NCBI GenBank assembly: GCA_021234155.1
Contig: JAJEKV010000475.1
Location: 62,001-126,000 of the forward strand
Source: Isoetes taiwanensis
Lineage: Eukaryota > Streptophyta > Lycopodiopsida > Isoetales > Isoetaceae
Direction: 5' to 3'
Length of the DNA: 64,000 nt
Shown here: in pieces, positions 46,441-58,104 of the stretch
Position numbering within the stretch: the stretch's first letter is position 1
How the letters are laid out: the number at the start of each line of letters is the position of its first letter
Program-made: the position numbers and the translations under genes
The notes under the pieces: generated by a model
Database searches by the model: none
Seen by the model: only the letters and a program-made list of their open reading frames with translations
What the model was told of the DNA's origin: nothing

Positions 46441-47585
46441 TGGAAGACTGATTTTAGCGATTTCAAGCTAACCTGCACGACTGATGAAACTTAAATGGCC
46501 ATTTATAAATTTTTTCTTTTTTGGGGGGCACAAACATAATTCATTTACTTTGGCATGGGCTTTTTCATTAGCAATTGTATATTGTCCATTGCCCCTTTCA
46601 ATTTTTCTGTGAAAATAAATTAGCACCTAGACTTTAACAATGTAAAACATTAGATTGCGAATTTCAACCTTCAAGATCTTTAATTCAACATTGTGTAACT
46701 CATTTTAAGTGGTTTGATGGTTTGATGGCTTGCACTATAATGCAAGCATATAAGCAGCGTATGTTGGATTACACCCCATTCTTTCTCAAATATTTTTCCT
46801 TAATGACTGCAGTTTATTGCATCGCAGACTCAATGCAATGCCAATAGTGATTGCTCTAGATAAAAATATCTAGTTAAAGAATGAATTTGGATCACTTTTC
46901 AGACCCAAAGCAGGATCCTTGATATCAAATAAACCCAAAGGAGACATTGATATCAAACACTGCATGAGCTTCCTCAATCTTCTTTCATTTTTTTATATGC
47001 AAAACGCAGGCTGAACTTTGCCTTTCCTTAATCTGGAAATAAAAATATGTAGGCTCTTGCATGCATATGGTATACTTGCTACGTTGTTTATTTTCTTGTG
47101 GAAGGGTTTCTCCCATATGTGATCTGCAAAATAGGCTATATCTGCCTTACTCCTCATATCTCTATAATGAGGCAAAAGAGCTTCCAGTTTTCATCCCACA
47201 GACGCTTGACATGTTGGTTTTCACATTGCATGCTTATCCATATCTTAGACACATCAATTGGTGCCTAGATCTTTCTGCACTAAGAACTTCAACCAAAGAT
47301 TTATGGCTATTGGCGAACTGATATCCATGATCTATATATTTTAAGTTCTTGTTAACTTATTCTTGTCTGCCGAGAACATGCAAATTCACACATCTAATGC
47401 ATGATACACTTATTTTTTGAAGTTGTGGTCTCGATAGCATCAACAGCATTTATCTCCAATTCTAATTTGTCATGTTCCTCAAAAGCAGCAGCCATTCACA
47501 ACGAGCCTGGAGGAAGTGATATACGGTCTCTATTTAGTCAGTATGCACTTGAAAATTTCAATGCAATGGGATCGAATATTATCCA
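46440..47585. repeat. Dispersed repeat R1, copy C (partial)
   Basis: It matches the right half of copies A and B, from TTCAAGCTAACCTGCACGAC to ATGGGATCxAATATTA, including the 120-bp block present in B and absent from A. It stops about 80 bp before the end shared by A and B. The copy is truncated at its left side. Confidence 0.8.
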
Positions 47586-47589
47586 TCTT

Positions 47590-48490
47590 ACTCAACCACA
47601 ATGGCCACTTCACCAGAAATTATCAATAGTGTGATCAGTTAAAAAGTGCAAAAACACATATGGAACTACCAAGAAGAGAATACGTTACAGCAATTTGAAA
47701 ATATAGTCATAGTGATAAGAAGCTTTTGCAACATGTTAAAGCTTAAGCATTTACAACCCCGGGGGATTCATCTCTCTTATAGGTATATATGCCATGTGCG
47801 TTCCTTAGGTTGCCAAAAAACCCATTGTATACGACAGTTTCATATGAAAAACCCTTTGTATACGACTACATTATTTGTAAAAGAATGCAGCCCATATCAT
47901 ATAATTACTTGCCCAAAACACTTTTATTTGACAACCCCTTCCATATATATACGATATCTTCTATATTATCATAGTATTGATACTTCTTACTTGAAGTATA
48001 TTATCTGTACCAAAATGTAATGTGATTAGTATGAGTTGAAGTTGATTCATTATATTGTGAGTTTAATAAGTAAACTCGATGTTAACTTAGTTGTTTAAAA
48101 TTAAAACATAAAATTCCCTATGTCAGATGTCTTAGCTCTTCATAAGCTAGCCTATAATTAATCTTATAATGTGAAATAGATGAAGCAGCCAAAACAGTAG
48201 AAGCTCACCAAAAATGACAGACCCTTATAGTATGAATATGAATCGAACACTGGCGCCACCACACTCCCTCTGGTATCCTACGGAATTCAAACTATAAAAA
48301 CCTTATATTTTTCTTAAGTATACAGTACCAGATAGGCAATAAAAAAACCCATTTGGTGCACTCACATGTTTCATACCCCATAATCTAGGTGAGCCCCCCG
48401 GGTTTACAACGTCCTTTCAAGCATGAGAGAATCTACTGTTAACGTCTCAAAGCTTATTCTAAATTGACATGTGAAGAAATTGAAATAAAA
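47590..48490. other. Intergenic, AT-rich
   Basis: No gene or repeat recognised beyond simple sequence. The frame at 47646-48020 has no protein-like features. Confidence 0.4.
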
Positions 48491-49024
48491 AAGCATCATT
48501 CTGGTGAGAGACTCGTCTAGACGGGAAAACCGGCTAGGCATATCTTTCATCACAGCAGTATATACAATGTTTTGGAATATCCAAGTGGGGTAGCCGACCA
48601 TAGGAACCTTATCGGACTACCCCTGAAAAAGAAAAACACAAGGACCTAGTCCATGTAGGATGTGGAGACGGTGCTGCATGGAGAAGGGCCAAAGAGAGGC
48701 GCCGTGCGAGGGCTTATCATCGGGATAAAAAACCCCGCCCTTTCGGGTTTTCGAGGAAAACCCTAATGATAAACCCTCGCCCGGGGGCTCCCGAAAAAAC
48801 CCGGACCGCCAACCTTATGAGGAGAGGATGCAACGTCAAAAATTCCTCGATTCCCTGGGCGAAGCGACTGTAATGGAGTGAGCCTGCAAAGTAAAAAACT
48901 CAAAGAAAGAACCCGTTAAGTGTGAGAGAGAAAAGGATGACTCGATACCTGGAAAAAACGTTAACAAGAAAGTTATAACAAGAGAACAAATACCATAAAA
49001 AGGCCTCCCCAAAGAAAAAGAAAA

Positions 49025-49195
49025 CGGGGAGGGGCTGGTCACGGCGTACACGCGAACAAAAACACCTCCCAATGTGGAGGGGCTGTTCATGCGAGCCACG
49101 CAACAAGACCTCGCAAGGAGGGGCTGTTCACGCGTGCCACGCGAAAAAACAAATCCTCCCATCCGGAGGGGTTGGTCACGCGCACCACGCGATAT
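49025..49195. repeat. Four tandem roughly 45-55-bp units GGAGGGGCTGTTCACGCG
   Basis: Units begin at about 49027, 49075, 49119 and 49165 and read GGAGGGGCTGkTCACGCG, then a C-rich CCACGCG, then A-rich spacer with CCTCCC. They sit inside the 897-bp unit of the repeated-end element. GC content is far above the surroundings. Confidence 0.7.
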
Positions 49196-50067
49196 CAAAA
49201 AGCTGAAAAAGAAACTATTATGAAAAAATGCATAGCGGGAACAAGAGATGGAGAGGGGGGTGGGAGGGAAGAAAGGGCGCACGTACACTGCTGTGAGAAG
49301 ACGCCGATAAGGGTGAAAGGAGGAAGATGCATATAAATAGTCTCGTCTCTCCCCAGAATGGCGATCCGACGGTGTCGAATCGCTGGCATTCTGGTGAGAG
49401 ACTCGTCTAGACGGGAAAACCGGCCGATCCAAAGAGAACTTCCCTCTCAAAGACCCAGATGGTGTGAGAGGGCGAGCTGTTGGTGCAAGTTAGGTGTGAC
49501 ATAACGAGCATGAGCAAACGGGGCAGTCAAACGAAGCCATGAAAAACGGTCTTAGAAAACAAGCATAAAAAATGCAAGGTGCAAGTGTCCCTACGCCTGA
49601 AAAGATTGACCACCAGAGTTAGCCGAGATGCGTATGAAAAAAACGTGCACAGGTCGAAGACTTAATTTCATAGGAAGAAAGCTCTACAAAAAAAATAACG
49701 AGATAACCTAAATACGAAAAAAACAAAAACCTTAAGGCAAAGATATCTAAGTGCAATGTAACAAACTTAAAACGTGGTACAAAAGACTTAACATAGGAGA
49801 ATTGGACGGAGAAAAAGTCGTTAAAAACCCGAACATATGAAGCTAGAAAAAGGACCTTAAAAAGCAATGTGTAGCCCACCCAACCCTAAATGTAGAAATT
49901 GAAACCAATGGTCAAACGACCGCACCCATGTCTGGGGAAAACGATAATGGATGCGGCAAATATATAAAGAGCAAAACAAGAAGAAGAAAAAGATGGTTAT
50001 ATGAAAAAGAATAAAGAACAAGAACGAGAGTATAAATAATATATAGCAAAATAAAATTCTAAAGGGT

Positions 50068-50146
50068 GTGCTAACAAGGACTCGAACCCCTCGCCATGAA
50101 AACTTGAAAATCAAAAGGCTTTAGTAAATTATGCGCACCATACATA
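50068..50146 (-). other. tRNA-like sequence, degraded
   Basis: On the minus strand GGTGCGC and GCACACC could form a 6/7 acceptor stem, and GGGGTTCGAGTCC resembles a T-arm with B-box. The T-stem and the spacing to the acceptor are wrong for a working tRNA. It is probably a pseudo-tRNA or SINE head. Confidence 0.3.
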
Positions 50147-51214
50147 ATATAAGCGGAAAAAAACAGAGGGCAGACTTACGTAAAAATGCATGCCGCAGAG
50201 GGAGAGGAGAACCAAAAGGAAAGGGAAGGGAGCCGAATCGGAGCTTGATCGTGAAGAAGGGGTGCCGACTTGGAGCCCAACTCGACATAAGAGCAAGATT
50301 AAAAGAGTGGACGAATAGAGAGGAGATCCGGGAAGGATAGAAGCAAAGGGGATGATTGATGAAAGAGACCGGGGATTGAAGAAAAGAGGGTTTACGCAGG
50401 AGAAGGAGTGGGGAAATCAAAAAGGATGAAGGGGTCAAGTAAGATATGATCTGGATCGGGAAGGAAACATGCCCAACTAAAGGTAAAAAAGAACAGATAC
50501 AAAAGAGTAATCAGAAGGTAAATTATAAGAAGTGATAATCAGAGGAGAAATTTGGGCAAGATGTAGGCAAAAGCGGAAGTGTAGAAGAGTTCCGGTGAAT
50601 CGGGAGGAGCAAATATACAAAAGATAATCATGGATTGAAGAAACAAAGAACATCCGATCTCAAAAAAGAACTTGAATCCACAGAAGAAAACAAAGAAGGA
50701 AAGCGATGCTAAGGAAAAAAGAAAACCCAAGCAAACCAAAACAAGGATTATAGAGCAGCAAAAAAATAGAAACAAGCTAACCGAACAAGAATCGAAGTCA
50801 CGGTTAAAACTAAAGCCGAACAACCGGAGAGATTCGGAAAACAAACGTTGATGACTTAGGACCTAACAAGGAGTAAACTGCTTCCATAAAAATCACGTAA
50901 AGAAGCAAGAGCCCGATTATTCTGCTTCTGAGAGAACATCCAAGAGAAAACCGTAGCGCACACTAAGAAGCAAAAAATCATCAAAAACGTACCTGCCAGA
51001 GGAAAGTGGCTAGAGTGGAAAGAAGGAGCAGGAAGCCGAGGATAGCGATCACAAGAGAGATTGGAGCAACGTGGACGGGAAAGAGTTGATGAAGAAAGGG
51101 CGCACGTACACTGCTGTGAGAAGACGCCGATAAGGGTGAAAGGAGGAAGATGCATATAAATAGTCTCGTCTCTCCCCAGAATGGCGATCCGACGGTGTCG
51201 AATCGCTGGCATTC

Positions 51215-52630
51215 TTTGTAAAGTTCTATAGCCACTATATCTGTTTTAGCAGCATATATATGAGGAATAATATATGCCACTTTCATCTCGGTTGAGAAAC
51301 CATGCCTTTGTTCACAAATATCAAATGCAAACAGACCCATTCTAGAAACAAACACAAATTCTAAGCATTCTTTTTTATGGGCTAAATTGATAGTACTCCG
51401 CCCAACAATAGCTGAATGCAGAGAAGAATCAATTTCACCAAGAAATTCCACGTTTTCAGACTTTTGAGGAACCTTACCTTGAGTTCAATTGGAATCAGTA
51501 GAAAAGATATGTCGGGACTCTCAAAACCATTGCTGGGCTACTTCAACTAAAGGAGACTTAAATGAGGGATGTGTGCAAGAATCTTACTTTCAAATGAAGC
51601 TTCCGGTCTTGGAACTATATTTGGATAACCTTGCTTTCAAGCATTTTGCTCCACGTTATTTGTTTTTGTATCCCAGTCCATACACAGTTGATGCCTCTGG
51701 TGAAGATGCTCATAAAATCTAGATGGAATGAAAACAGACTATTTGAGCCTGTATAAATAAGCCCACGCTATTGCTCTGTTCAATTGGTCTTCAACAAAAA
51801 TTTTGGCAACGACAAATTTTTGTAGTCCTTCTGTTGCCCTGGATACCTTATAATGACCATGGATGCATGGACAGAGCTCAGAGAAAAAGCTGTAATGGTA
51901 AGCAAAGTGTAAAGTGGTAGCCTGGTGAGAGAAACGAAGCTGCTATGGCAGAGGGCTGCGAGCTTTGCCGTGGGATGTAAACCATTCGATTATCAATCCA
52001 GCCCTAAATTTAAATCGTACAATTTAGGGCATCAAAATGGATGCACATCAAAACATTATAATATAGGATCTCTTCAAGCATAATGTCAATTACTTCTCAG
52101 AAGACAACCCTAGAGATATCATAGCTTTCTTCTTCACATCAAATAGTGTTGTAACCCTACCATTCCTGCATAAAGTGAACGTTGGATATCTAACTCAAGC
52201 CAGCCATCCCCTTGATTAGGGTTTTCCCTCCATTTCTTTATCTAACAGTCTCTATATCCTTCTTCACCTGCTACATTATTTAATTCGTGCACTAGACACC
52301 ACCACTCCACACGAACTTTGTTCACATTGCAGTCACCCTAGTCTTTGCAAACATCTGAGATGGTGTATCCCAACCACACGGGGTATATTCTTGGGAGTTC
52401 TGGTACTATAAGTGCAAATTGATGGCAAATCAAGTCTACTTTAGAATCATAACCCTCCAACCAAGATATTTAGGCCTCTCTTTTCTAGGGCCAACATAAT
52501 GTTAATTAGCCTTTGAAGCGACCATCGACTTGCAAATACTACTAATCCCAATATCAAATTCCTCAGGTGTTTCCAAATCTCTCCACCTAGTCTTAGATAG
52601 CCATCCATATTTCAATTCATCGGAGGATAT
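51215..52630. other. Intergenic, no gene recognised
   Basis: The frame at about 51240-51451 (minus strand; LGEIDSSLHSAIVGRSTINL) has protein-like composition and may be a coding remnant. Nothing else can be supported. Confidence 0.3.
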
Positions 52631-52632
52631 GT

Positions 52633-53543
52633 CTACTTCTCACAATAAATCATGTACCTATAGTAATCTACTAGTGCAAGGTTAGTATCATCAGGGTTAC
52701 GTTCCCAATACTTGATGTATTCAAAAATGCCTTGCAATGTGCTTTGCAATGATTCCACCTTTGGATATGGCTTAAGAACTTTTGATTGATCCCTGAATAT
52801 CTTAGCTTTGCCATTCTCATCTTCGAGCCATATTTTTACTCCTGCATCTCCATCTGTCATCTGAAAGTCTCATCTTCCATTGCATTATTGGCTTCCTTTC
52901 TTTGACCCAGAAAGTGTGCTAAAGAGGTGTAGACTGATCTTCCATATCATGTGTATAACCTTCCATAAAACTTTTCCAGTCAGGCACCTCCTGTATGAGC
53001 AGCCCTCTAGGAGAATGTGAAATACATTCACTAAGAACTTTTATTAGTCTAGGAAGATTGGTCACAGTTTGAGAATTCAATTACACACTATACTTCCCAA
53101 ACAATACATCCACATCCTCATAAATATGTTCAGGCGTTAGGAACCCTAAGTTCACTCTTTCAACGACACCCACAGCTGTTAAATAAGATAGAAATGAGAA
53201 CATCCATCTGTTTTTATTCTGTTCAGCACAGTTGTCAAGTTGAAGGCTATGGCACGATGCATAGAACCTCCAATTGTTTAACACAAACAATGCAGTCCTG
53301 GTGATTTCACCCTTTTTTCTGCCATTTTTTTGTTAAACTTGATATGGCCACACCCACTCTATCATCTGCTAATCTTTCATCATTGACAGCCTGGATAGGA
53401 TCAGCCAGTATGATAGTTCCTTCACCTACTAGGTCCTTATTGCATTTGTGCTTGACTTTCACCTTCTTATTCTTCCAATCCAACCTACTGTAGAGGATAA
53501 TGTGCTTAGTACTCTCACCCTTAACATGCTCTTGGTGGTCCAC
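52633..53543 (-). pseudogene. Diverged relative of the GHTHDDID transposon protein
   Basis: Minus-strand pieces 53543-53307, 53290-53081 and 52860-52633 follow the same order as the gene at 6123-7670. LQLDNCAEQNKNRWMFSFLS matches LQLDNCWKENKNRWMFGAMS. LTAVGVVERVNLGFL matches the next segment, but the motif GHTHDDIDAFFG has become PEHIYEDVDVLFGK. The last piece (QSTLQGIFEYIKYWERNPDD) matches the C-terminal region with HWDD. The copy is broken by several shifts and is clearly older than the first. Confidence 0.6.
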
Positions 53544-54209
53544 ACCCTTGACCTATAAGAATAATAAGAACGTGTGGGTAAAATACATGTGGTAAAAATG
53601 TTGTTACGTGTTGGGGGTGAAGGGCATTACATTTTAGCCTTTTTAGGACCCACACCCTTGATCTATACAAATGTAATGTTTTTTTGTGTTAGCTTAAGAA
53701 AGACGGAGTAGATATGGAAACAAAATGAAGGGCATGTTTCAAAAAGAAATAAATTTCCATAAAAAGGGCAATTATAGGTATGAAGCAAATTCTAATTTTT
53801 GAGGCAATGAACATTAAATATGGTAATTATTGCTATTTATTATATATAGAGTATAAGTATAGTTGACTTGTACGTAAGTGTAGGCAATTAATGTCTTTTT
53901 GATGAGATTGAAATGTAATTAAGCCTCCCTACTATACAAATTTTTGCATGCAATTACTATATCTAGGGTAACCATTCTATCTTTCTGAAATTGTCCATTC
54001 CTTCCTTTCATTCGTCTTTTTATGTCATGCCTGGAAGCAAGCGCCTTAGAGAAGCCAAGAAGGAGATCAAGACATTGATCAAGCGCTCCATCCCTCCATC
54101 TCGCAGATGCCAATGCGGTGCGGACCAAGAGCACCATCCAGAAGATTGTGAAGACATACGCCATAAATACGTATATTTTCAGGTCCGTCACCATACAGGC
54201 AATAGGGGG

Positions 54210-55721
54210 CATGACTAAGTTTTTTTATATAACTTAGCCAACCTTAGGCTAAGACTATTTTCCACATGGCCTTAACCTATTGGGCACCGGCCACATGGAA
54301 GCATCTTCTTGGAGCCACGTGGCAGGTGACATCAACCCTAACCTATAAATGGCCAAACCCTAACCCTAGGCTATTGTTTTGGCTCCAACAGTATGGGAAC
54401 CCTATTCGCTCTCGAAACTTCATTTCGAGAACCGTCTGCTGTGGCACGGCATAGCATAGCAGGCACCAGAGCGTGTGCGCATCAGTAGGAGTGGGAGCTA
54501 CTTCGACCACCTTGAAGGCCATGGAGACGCTGGGAGCAGGAGTTAGTTCCTCAAAGGCAGGTATTTGGGATAGAGTTCTTAGTAGATCATCTGGAAATTA
54601 GGACTCCAGATGAGTTAGCATTTCGTATCTCTAGTAGAGCCTTCCTAGAACTCTTAGTCTAGATCTTGAACCCTAATCAATGAACCCTAACTGTAAGTTA
54701 GATGATTAGGTTAGATGTTATTCTCATTATTATCATGTTATGTGGATATGTGATGTTGGTTGATCATGTTTCCTCCTCTTGTATTGGGAATGGGGGTAGA
54801 GACCTAGTAGCCATTACTTAGATGATGCTCCTAGTTTAAACCCCTTAGTTCCTATTATACGCGGCATGTGCATAGGAACCCACACTACTACGGGGGGTAT
54901 GATGTGACTTAGCACTACACAACGGGCTAGAGGCAAAGTGGAGGGAGGTCCCTGCTGAGCGCAGCTACTGGGAACCCATAGCAGGCTAGGCCTATAGACG
55001 ATCACTTTGAGTGGGCCGAGTATGGGTCTGACACCTCCTGGGGCAATGGTGTCACCCTGCCTCCCAAGAGTTGTAGGTGTCGGCTTGGCTCTTGTTTTGG
55101 GGGGGTTCAGTTGGGTAAGAATCGTGTGTTGCCATGATTATCTAGCCACCCATGGAATCTAAAGACGCCGGGAAGGGGAGATCAACCCTTCCTGCCTCAT
55201 CGGACCGAGGAGATGTAACCTGGAGTAGTCTCGATGGGTGATGCCACGAGATTGCATATCCGGCAGGTTATAGTCACGTCAGAGCCCGATTTAGCCCATC
55301 TGCAAAGTATGCACAGGAGAGGCAGATGGAGTGGTCAACCCTAGCCATTGTCTATAGCCAGCCCCGTTATTGTTATGCCTCGGTCTGCTCTATCTTGTGG
55401 CCTAGCCGTCAGTCTACCTCCCCATGAGTCCGAGCCTTGGGTAGGAGCTCTCATGTTTTATGGCATATATTTATCTCTATTGTATCTATGGATGTATGGA
55501 TGTGCTACCATTCGAGGTAGTTCGATGTATTCTCGTTGTTAGTGCTGACATTGTTTATGCTTCCATTGTTATAGGAGCCCATAGGAGAAGGACACCTTCG
55601 TGTCCCCTTCCCGACATCCTAAAGTGTGAGATAGATGGAGCCCGTGCGGTCGAAGGACCGGATGGCGGATTTCCTATGGAGTGTACGGCCGGGCGCCATA
55701 TATTTTGTAGGGAGGGTCACA
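54210..55721 (+). mobile_element. Probable 5-prime LTR of retroelement 1
   Basis: A 1.5-kb non-coding stretch ends in GGGTCACA directly before a primer-binding-like site. A TATA-like CCTATAAATGGCC lies at about 54340, and the text downstream is GC-richer than the surroundings. The left border is uncertain (a TG near 54211 is possible). Part of it (about 55180-55340) is similar to the reverse complement of 59870-60080, which supports an LTR family. Confidence 0.5.
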
Positions 55722-55722
55722 A

Positions 55723-55734
55723 TGGTATCAAAGT
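55723..55734 (+). other. Primer-binding site of retroelement 1
   Basis: TGGTATCAAAGT differs at two positions from the plant initiator-Met tRNA primer site TGGTATCAGAGC and lies one base after the LTR end CA. A GATA microsatellite follows at 55800-55826. Confidence 0.55.
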
Positions 55735-56316
55735 CGTGTTCTTGGTTGACCAAGAACTAGCACTGACCATAACCCTAGCTAAGTAGTCTAACCGGAATAA
55801 TAGATAGATAGATAGATAGATAGAGTAGGGGATGAAAATTCCACCATTGGACCTCGAAAATGGGAGGAAAAAATTTTCTCCCAGGTAGTGGGGTCGTAAA
55901 GTTAGGGGAAGTTGTTGGATGCTGAAAAAAGAATGAGTCAAATTAACATTATAGTAATATTGAAGTGGAAATTATACATGAGCATCAAATTTCACCCAAA
56001 ATGGGTCGAAGAATCATCCCAATCCGAGACCCCGGTGAAAAATGGCGCAAATCCATAATTAACACCTTAAACCATTAGGAAAATTCGAATTTCTTATTAT
56101 AATAAAGTGGTAACCATATATTAATAAGTATATATATACGTGTATTTAATAGGGGGGCTAATTAATAGGGCTAATGGTAAGAGAATATTCCTAGCCCTAA
56201 GAGCATCTTTTCCTTTTTAAATACCATTTTAATATCCCATTCTCCCTATCTCACCCTAAACCTCTCTTTCTTGATCTCCAGCTATTAAGCTAATCCATTT
56301 TCTTAACCAGTAAGAT

Positions 56317-57459
56317 ATGGCCCGAACCAAATCCACAGCTCAGAAGTATATGAGCCCCAGGCATACGCCTTCCATGATAAAGGAGAACACGGATCACATC
56401 ATTCTCTTCAAGAGATCCGTAGTACTCTACAGCCTCGACTTTGCTAGGGGCCACCTAAGGGATGCGCCAATGACGATTGTAGCGGCTACAATACCTCCAC
56501 TCCCACCACCTCAAATGGCTCGAGCTCTTGAAGGCGGATCCATTCAGAAACATCCTGCGCAACATCGGCAAGGGCCTTTGACTCAAGGATGTGAAGAATT
56601 TCTTCAAGTCCATGAAGGGCTCTCGACGGTGATACAGCACCCCTTGTTCCTCTGTATTAGTATATGTACAAAGATGTTTTAAAACCTTCATGTATTCTTA
56701 TCTATTTCTCTATAATGTACAAGCTTCTGATGTATCAACTATCATAACCCATTGTTAACTTATAAGTTGAATTTCAACTTGATTTCTTTAATGACTAACA
56801 ACAATTAACCTAAAAATGATGTTATATGATGTATAACTTTCAATAACAACCATGGTGACTAATACTTGCAGACAGGAACACCGGCTCGAGGTCCCAAGGT
56901 CAGGGTCGGCAACATTAGTGGCAGCCCAGAAACTTGTTCAGCTGGGAGCAGGACAAAGAGCAAGAGATGATAGTTGAAGCAATGAACACAAGGTAACACA
57001 GATGAGGAACCAAATGCAACAGCTGTTACACCATTGATGCATGCCCAAGAATATGAACCAAGAGGTCTAGACGAAGCTCCTCAACCAGAGAGGGAAGAAG
57101 TCCAGGCATCCGAGAAGAACACGATGAGGAAAAGAAGAAGTAGGAGGAGTCCATCTCCTTCTAGCTCCAGCCGATCAGACACTACATGAAGTGAATCTCG
57201 AAGTAGTTTTGGAAGTGGGTCAGATACTTCTCAGGACAGGGACAAGAAGCGGAGGACAGAGGACTATCAAAAGAAGGTGGATAATGCAATGAGCAATGTG
57301 TGGAAAACAAGAAAATTGGGCCAATTCTCGGGGAAAGACATGCCAGGAATGGAAGCAGAAGCTTGGTTGGATGAAATAGAAGAATTTGGGAATTCATATG
57401 GAATGAAGGGCAAGGATATAGGGAAGGTGACATGGTGGTGCTCGGGGGAGCGGCTGTAG
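56317..57459 (+). pseudogene. Gag region of retroelement 1, broken; starts with an H3-like tail
   Basis: The frame at 56317 begins MARTKSTAQKYMSP and runs 121 residues. Later pieces (about 57070-57459) have an Arg/Ser-rich part (RRSRRSPSPSSSSRSD), an in-frame TGA at about 57187, and KLGQFSGKDMPGMEAEAWLD followed by EIEEFGNSYGMKGKDIGKV. The last part is the start of a Ty3/gypsy gag capsid domain. The sequence is lost where retroelement 2 begins (about 57500). No protease or reverse transcriptase remains. Confidence 0.5.
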
Positions 57460-57500
57460 AAGCTTGAGAAAGAGAAAGAATGATCTAAGAGAACTAATGG

Positions 57501-58102
57501 TGTAAGGGAAGTCATAATAGGTTAATGATTAAACGTGCAAGGAAAAAGGCCAAGGTTAAACTTAATATATCCAAAGCCTTTATACCACTTATTTTTAAGT
57601 AGCATCGAACCTTTACCTTTTGCTTTACCTTTTTGTTGGAGTCTTTATATAACGGCGGCAGGGGCAGTAAGCGTGAGGGGAGCAGAGCATCTGGCCGGCC
57701 AAAACCAAAGGACAAATGCGACAAGCTGCTACAATAACTTTGAGACTCAGCTACAGTAACTTGCAGACCATTTTGATACCATCGGCTCAGTTCTGGCTAC
57801 TGCTAGTCTGGCCTCAACAAACTCCTAATTGCAGGGGAAATCCAATCCTGATTCTGTGAAATTCATAGCTGATCTTAGTGATCAGGAAAACTCACCCTTT
57901 CCATAAATTTGAGAATTTGCTAAAGAGGATTCTTTAGAGTTAATCTGTTCTTACCTATATTCCGTCTTTCTCTGGAATTCTCTTGCTTTGGAACAGCCCG
58001 GTTGGGTGAAGAGCTTAGTCGTGAAGGCTGGATTTGTAGATTTTAGTTGATTGAATTCATTATGTGACTAGAGCTTTGGCATAAAGTCTTGAATCCGTAT
58101 CA
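57501..58102 (+). mobile_element. 5-prime LTR of retroelement 2
   Basis: It begins TGTAAGGGAAG and ends CCGTATCA, three bases before a primer-binding site. A TATA box (TTTATATAACGG) lies at 57643-57654, and a polypyrimidine-rich region follows. A length of 602 bp is usual for plant LTRs. No second LTR was found downstream, so the element is truncated. Confidence 0.65.
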
Positions 58103-58104
58103 AT

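Larger units (their letters stand above)
48495..51209 (-). mobile_element. Element with repeated start and end (LTR-like or tandem unit)
   Basis: Read on the minus strand, a 120-bp start block (TGCCAGCGATTCGACACC to GTACGTGCGCCC, with a TATA-like CTATTTATATGC) occurs at 51209 and at 49391. A 36-bp end block (GCCGGTTTTCCC to CTCTCACCAGAA) occurs just before 49392 and again just before 48495. Thus two units of 1818 and 897 bp follow head to tail, sharing ends but little in between. This may be a partial LTR arrangement or a tandemly duplicated non-coding element. Frames inside (for example 48836-49450) are not recognisable. Confidence 0.55.

Noticed and set aside
48836-49450. 204-residue minus-strand protein
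   Set aside because: Arg/Ser/Phe-rich frame built from the GC-rich tandem units; no domain and not shared by the sister unit.
50068-50146. Complete tRNA gene
   Set aside because: Acceptor nearly pairs, but the T-stem and spacing are wrong.
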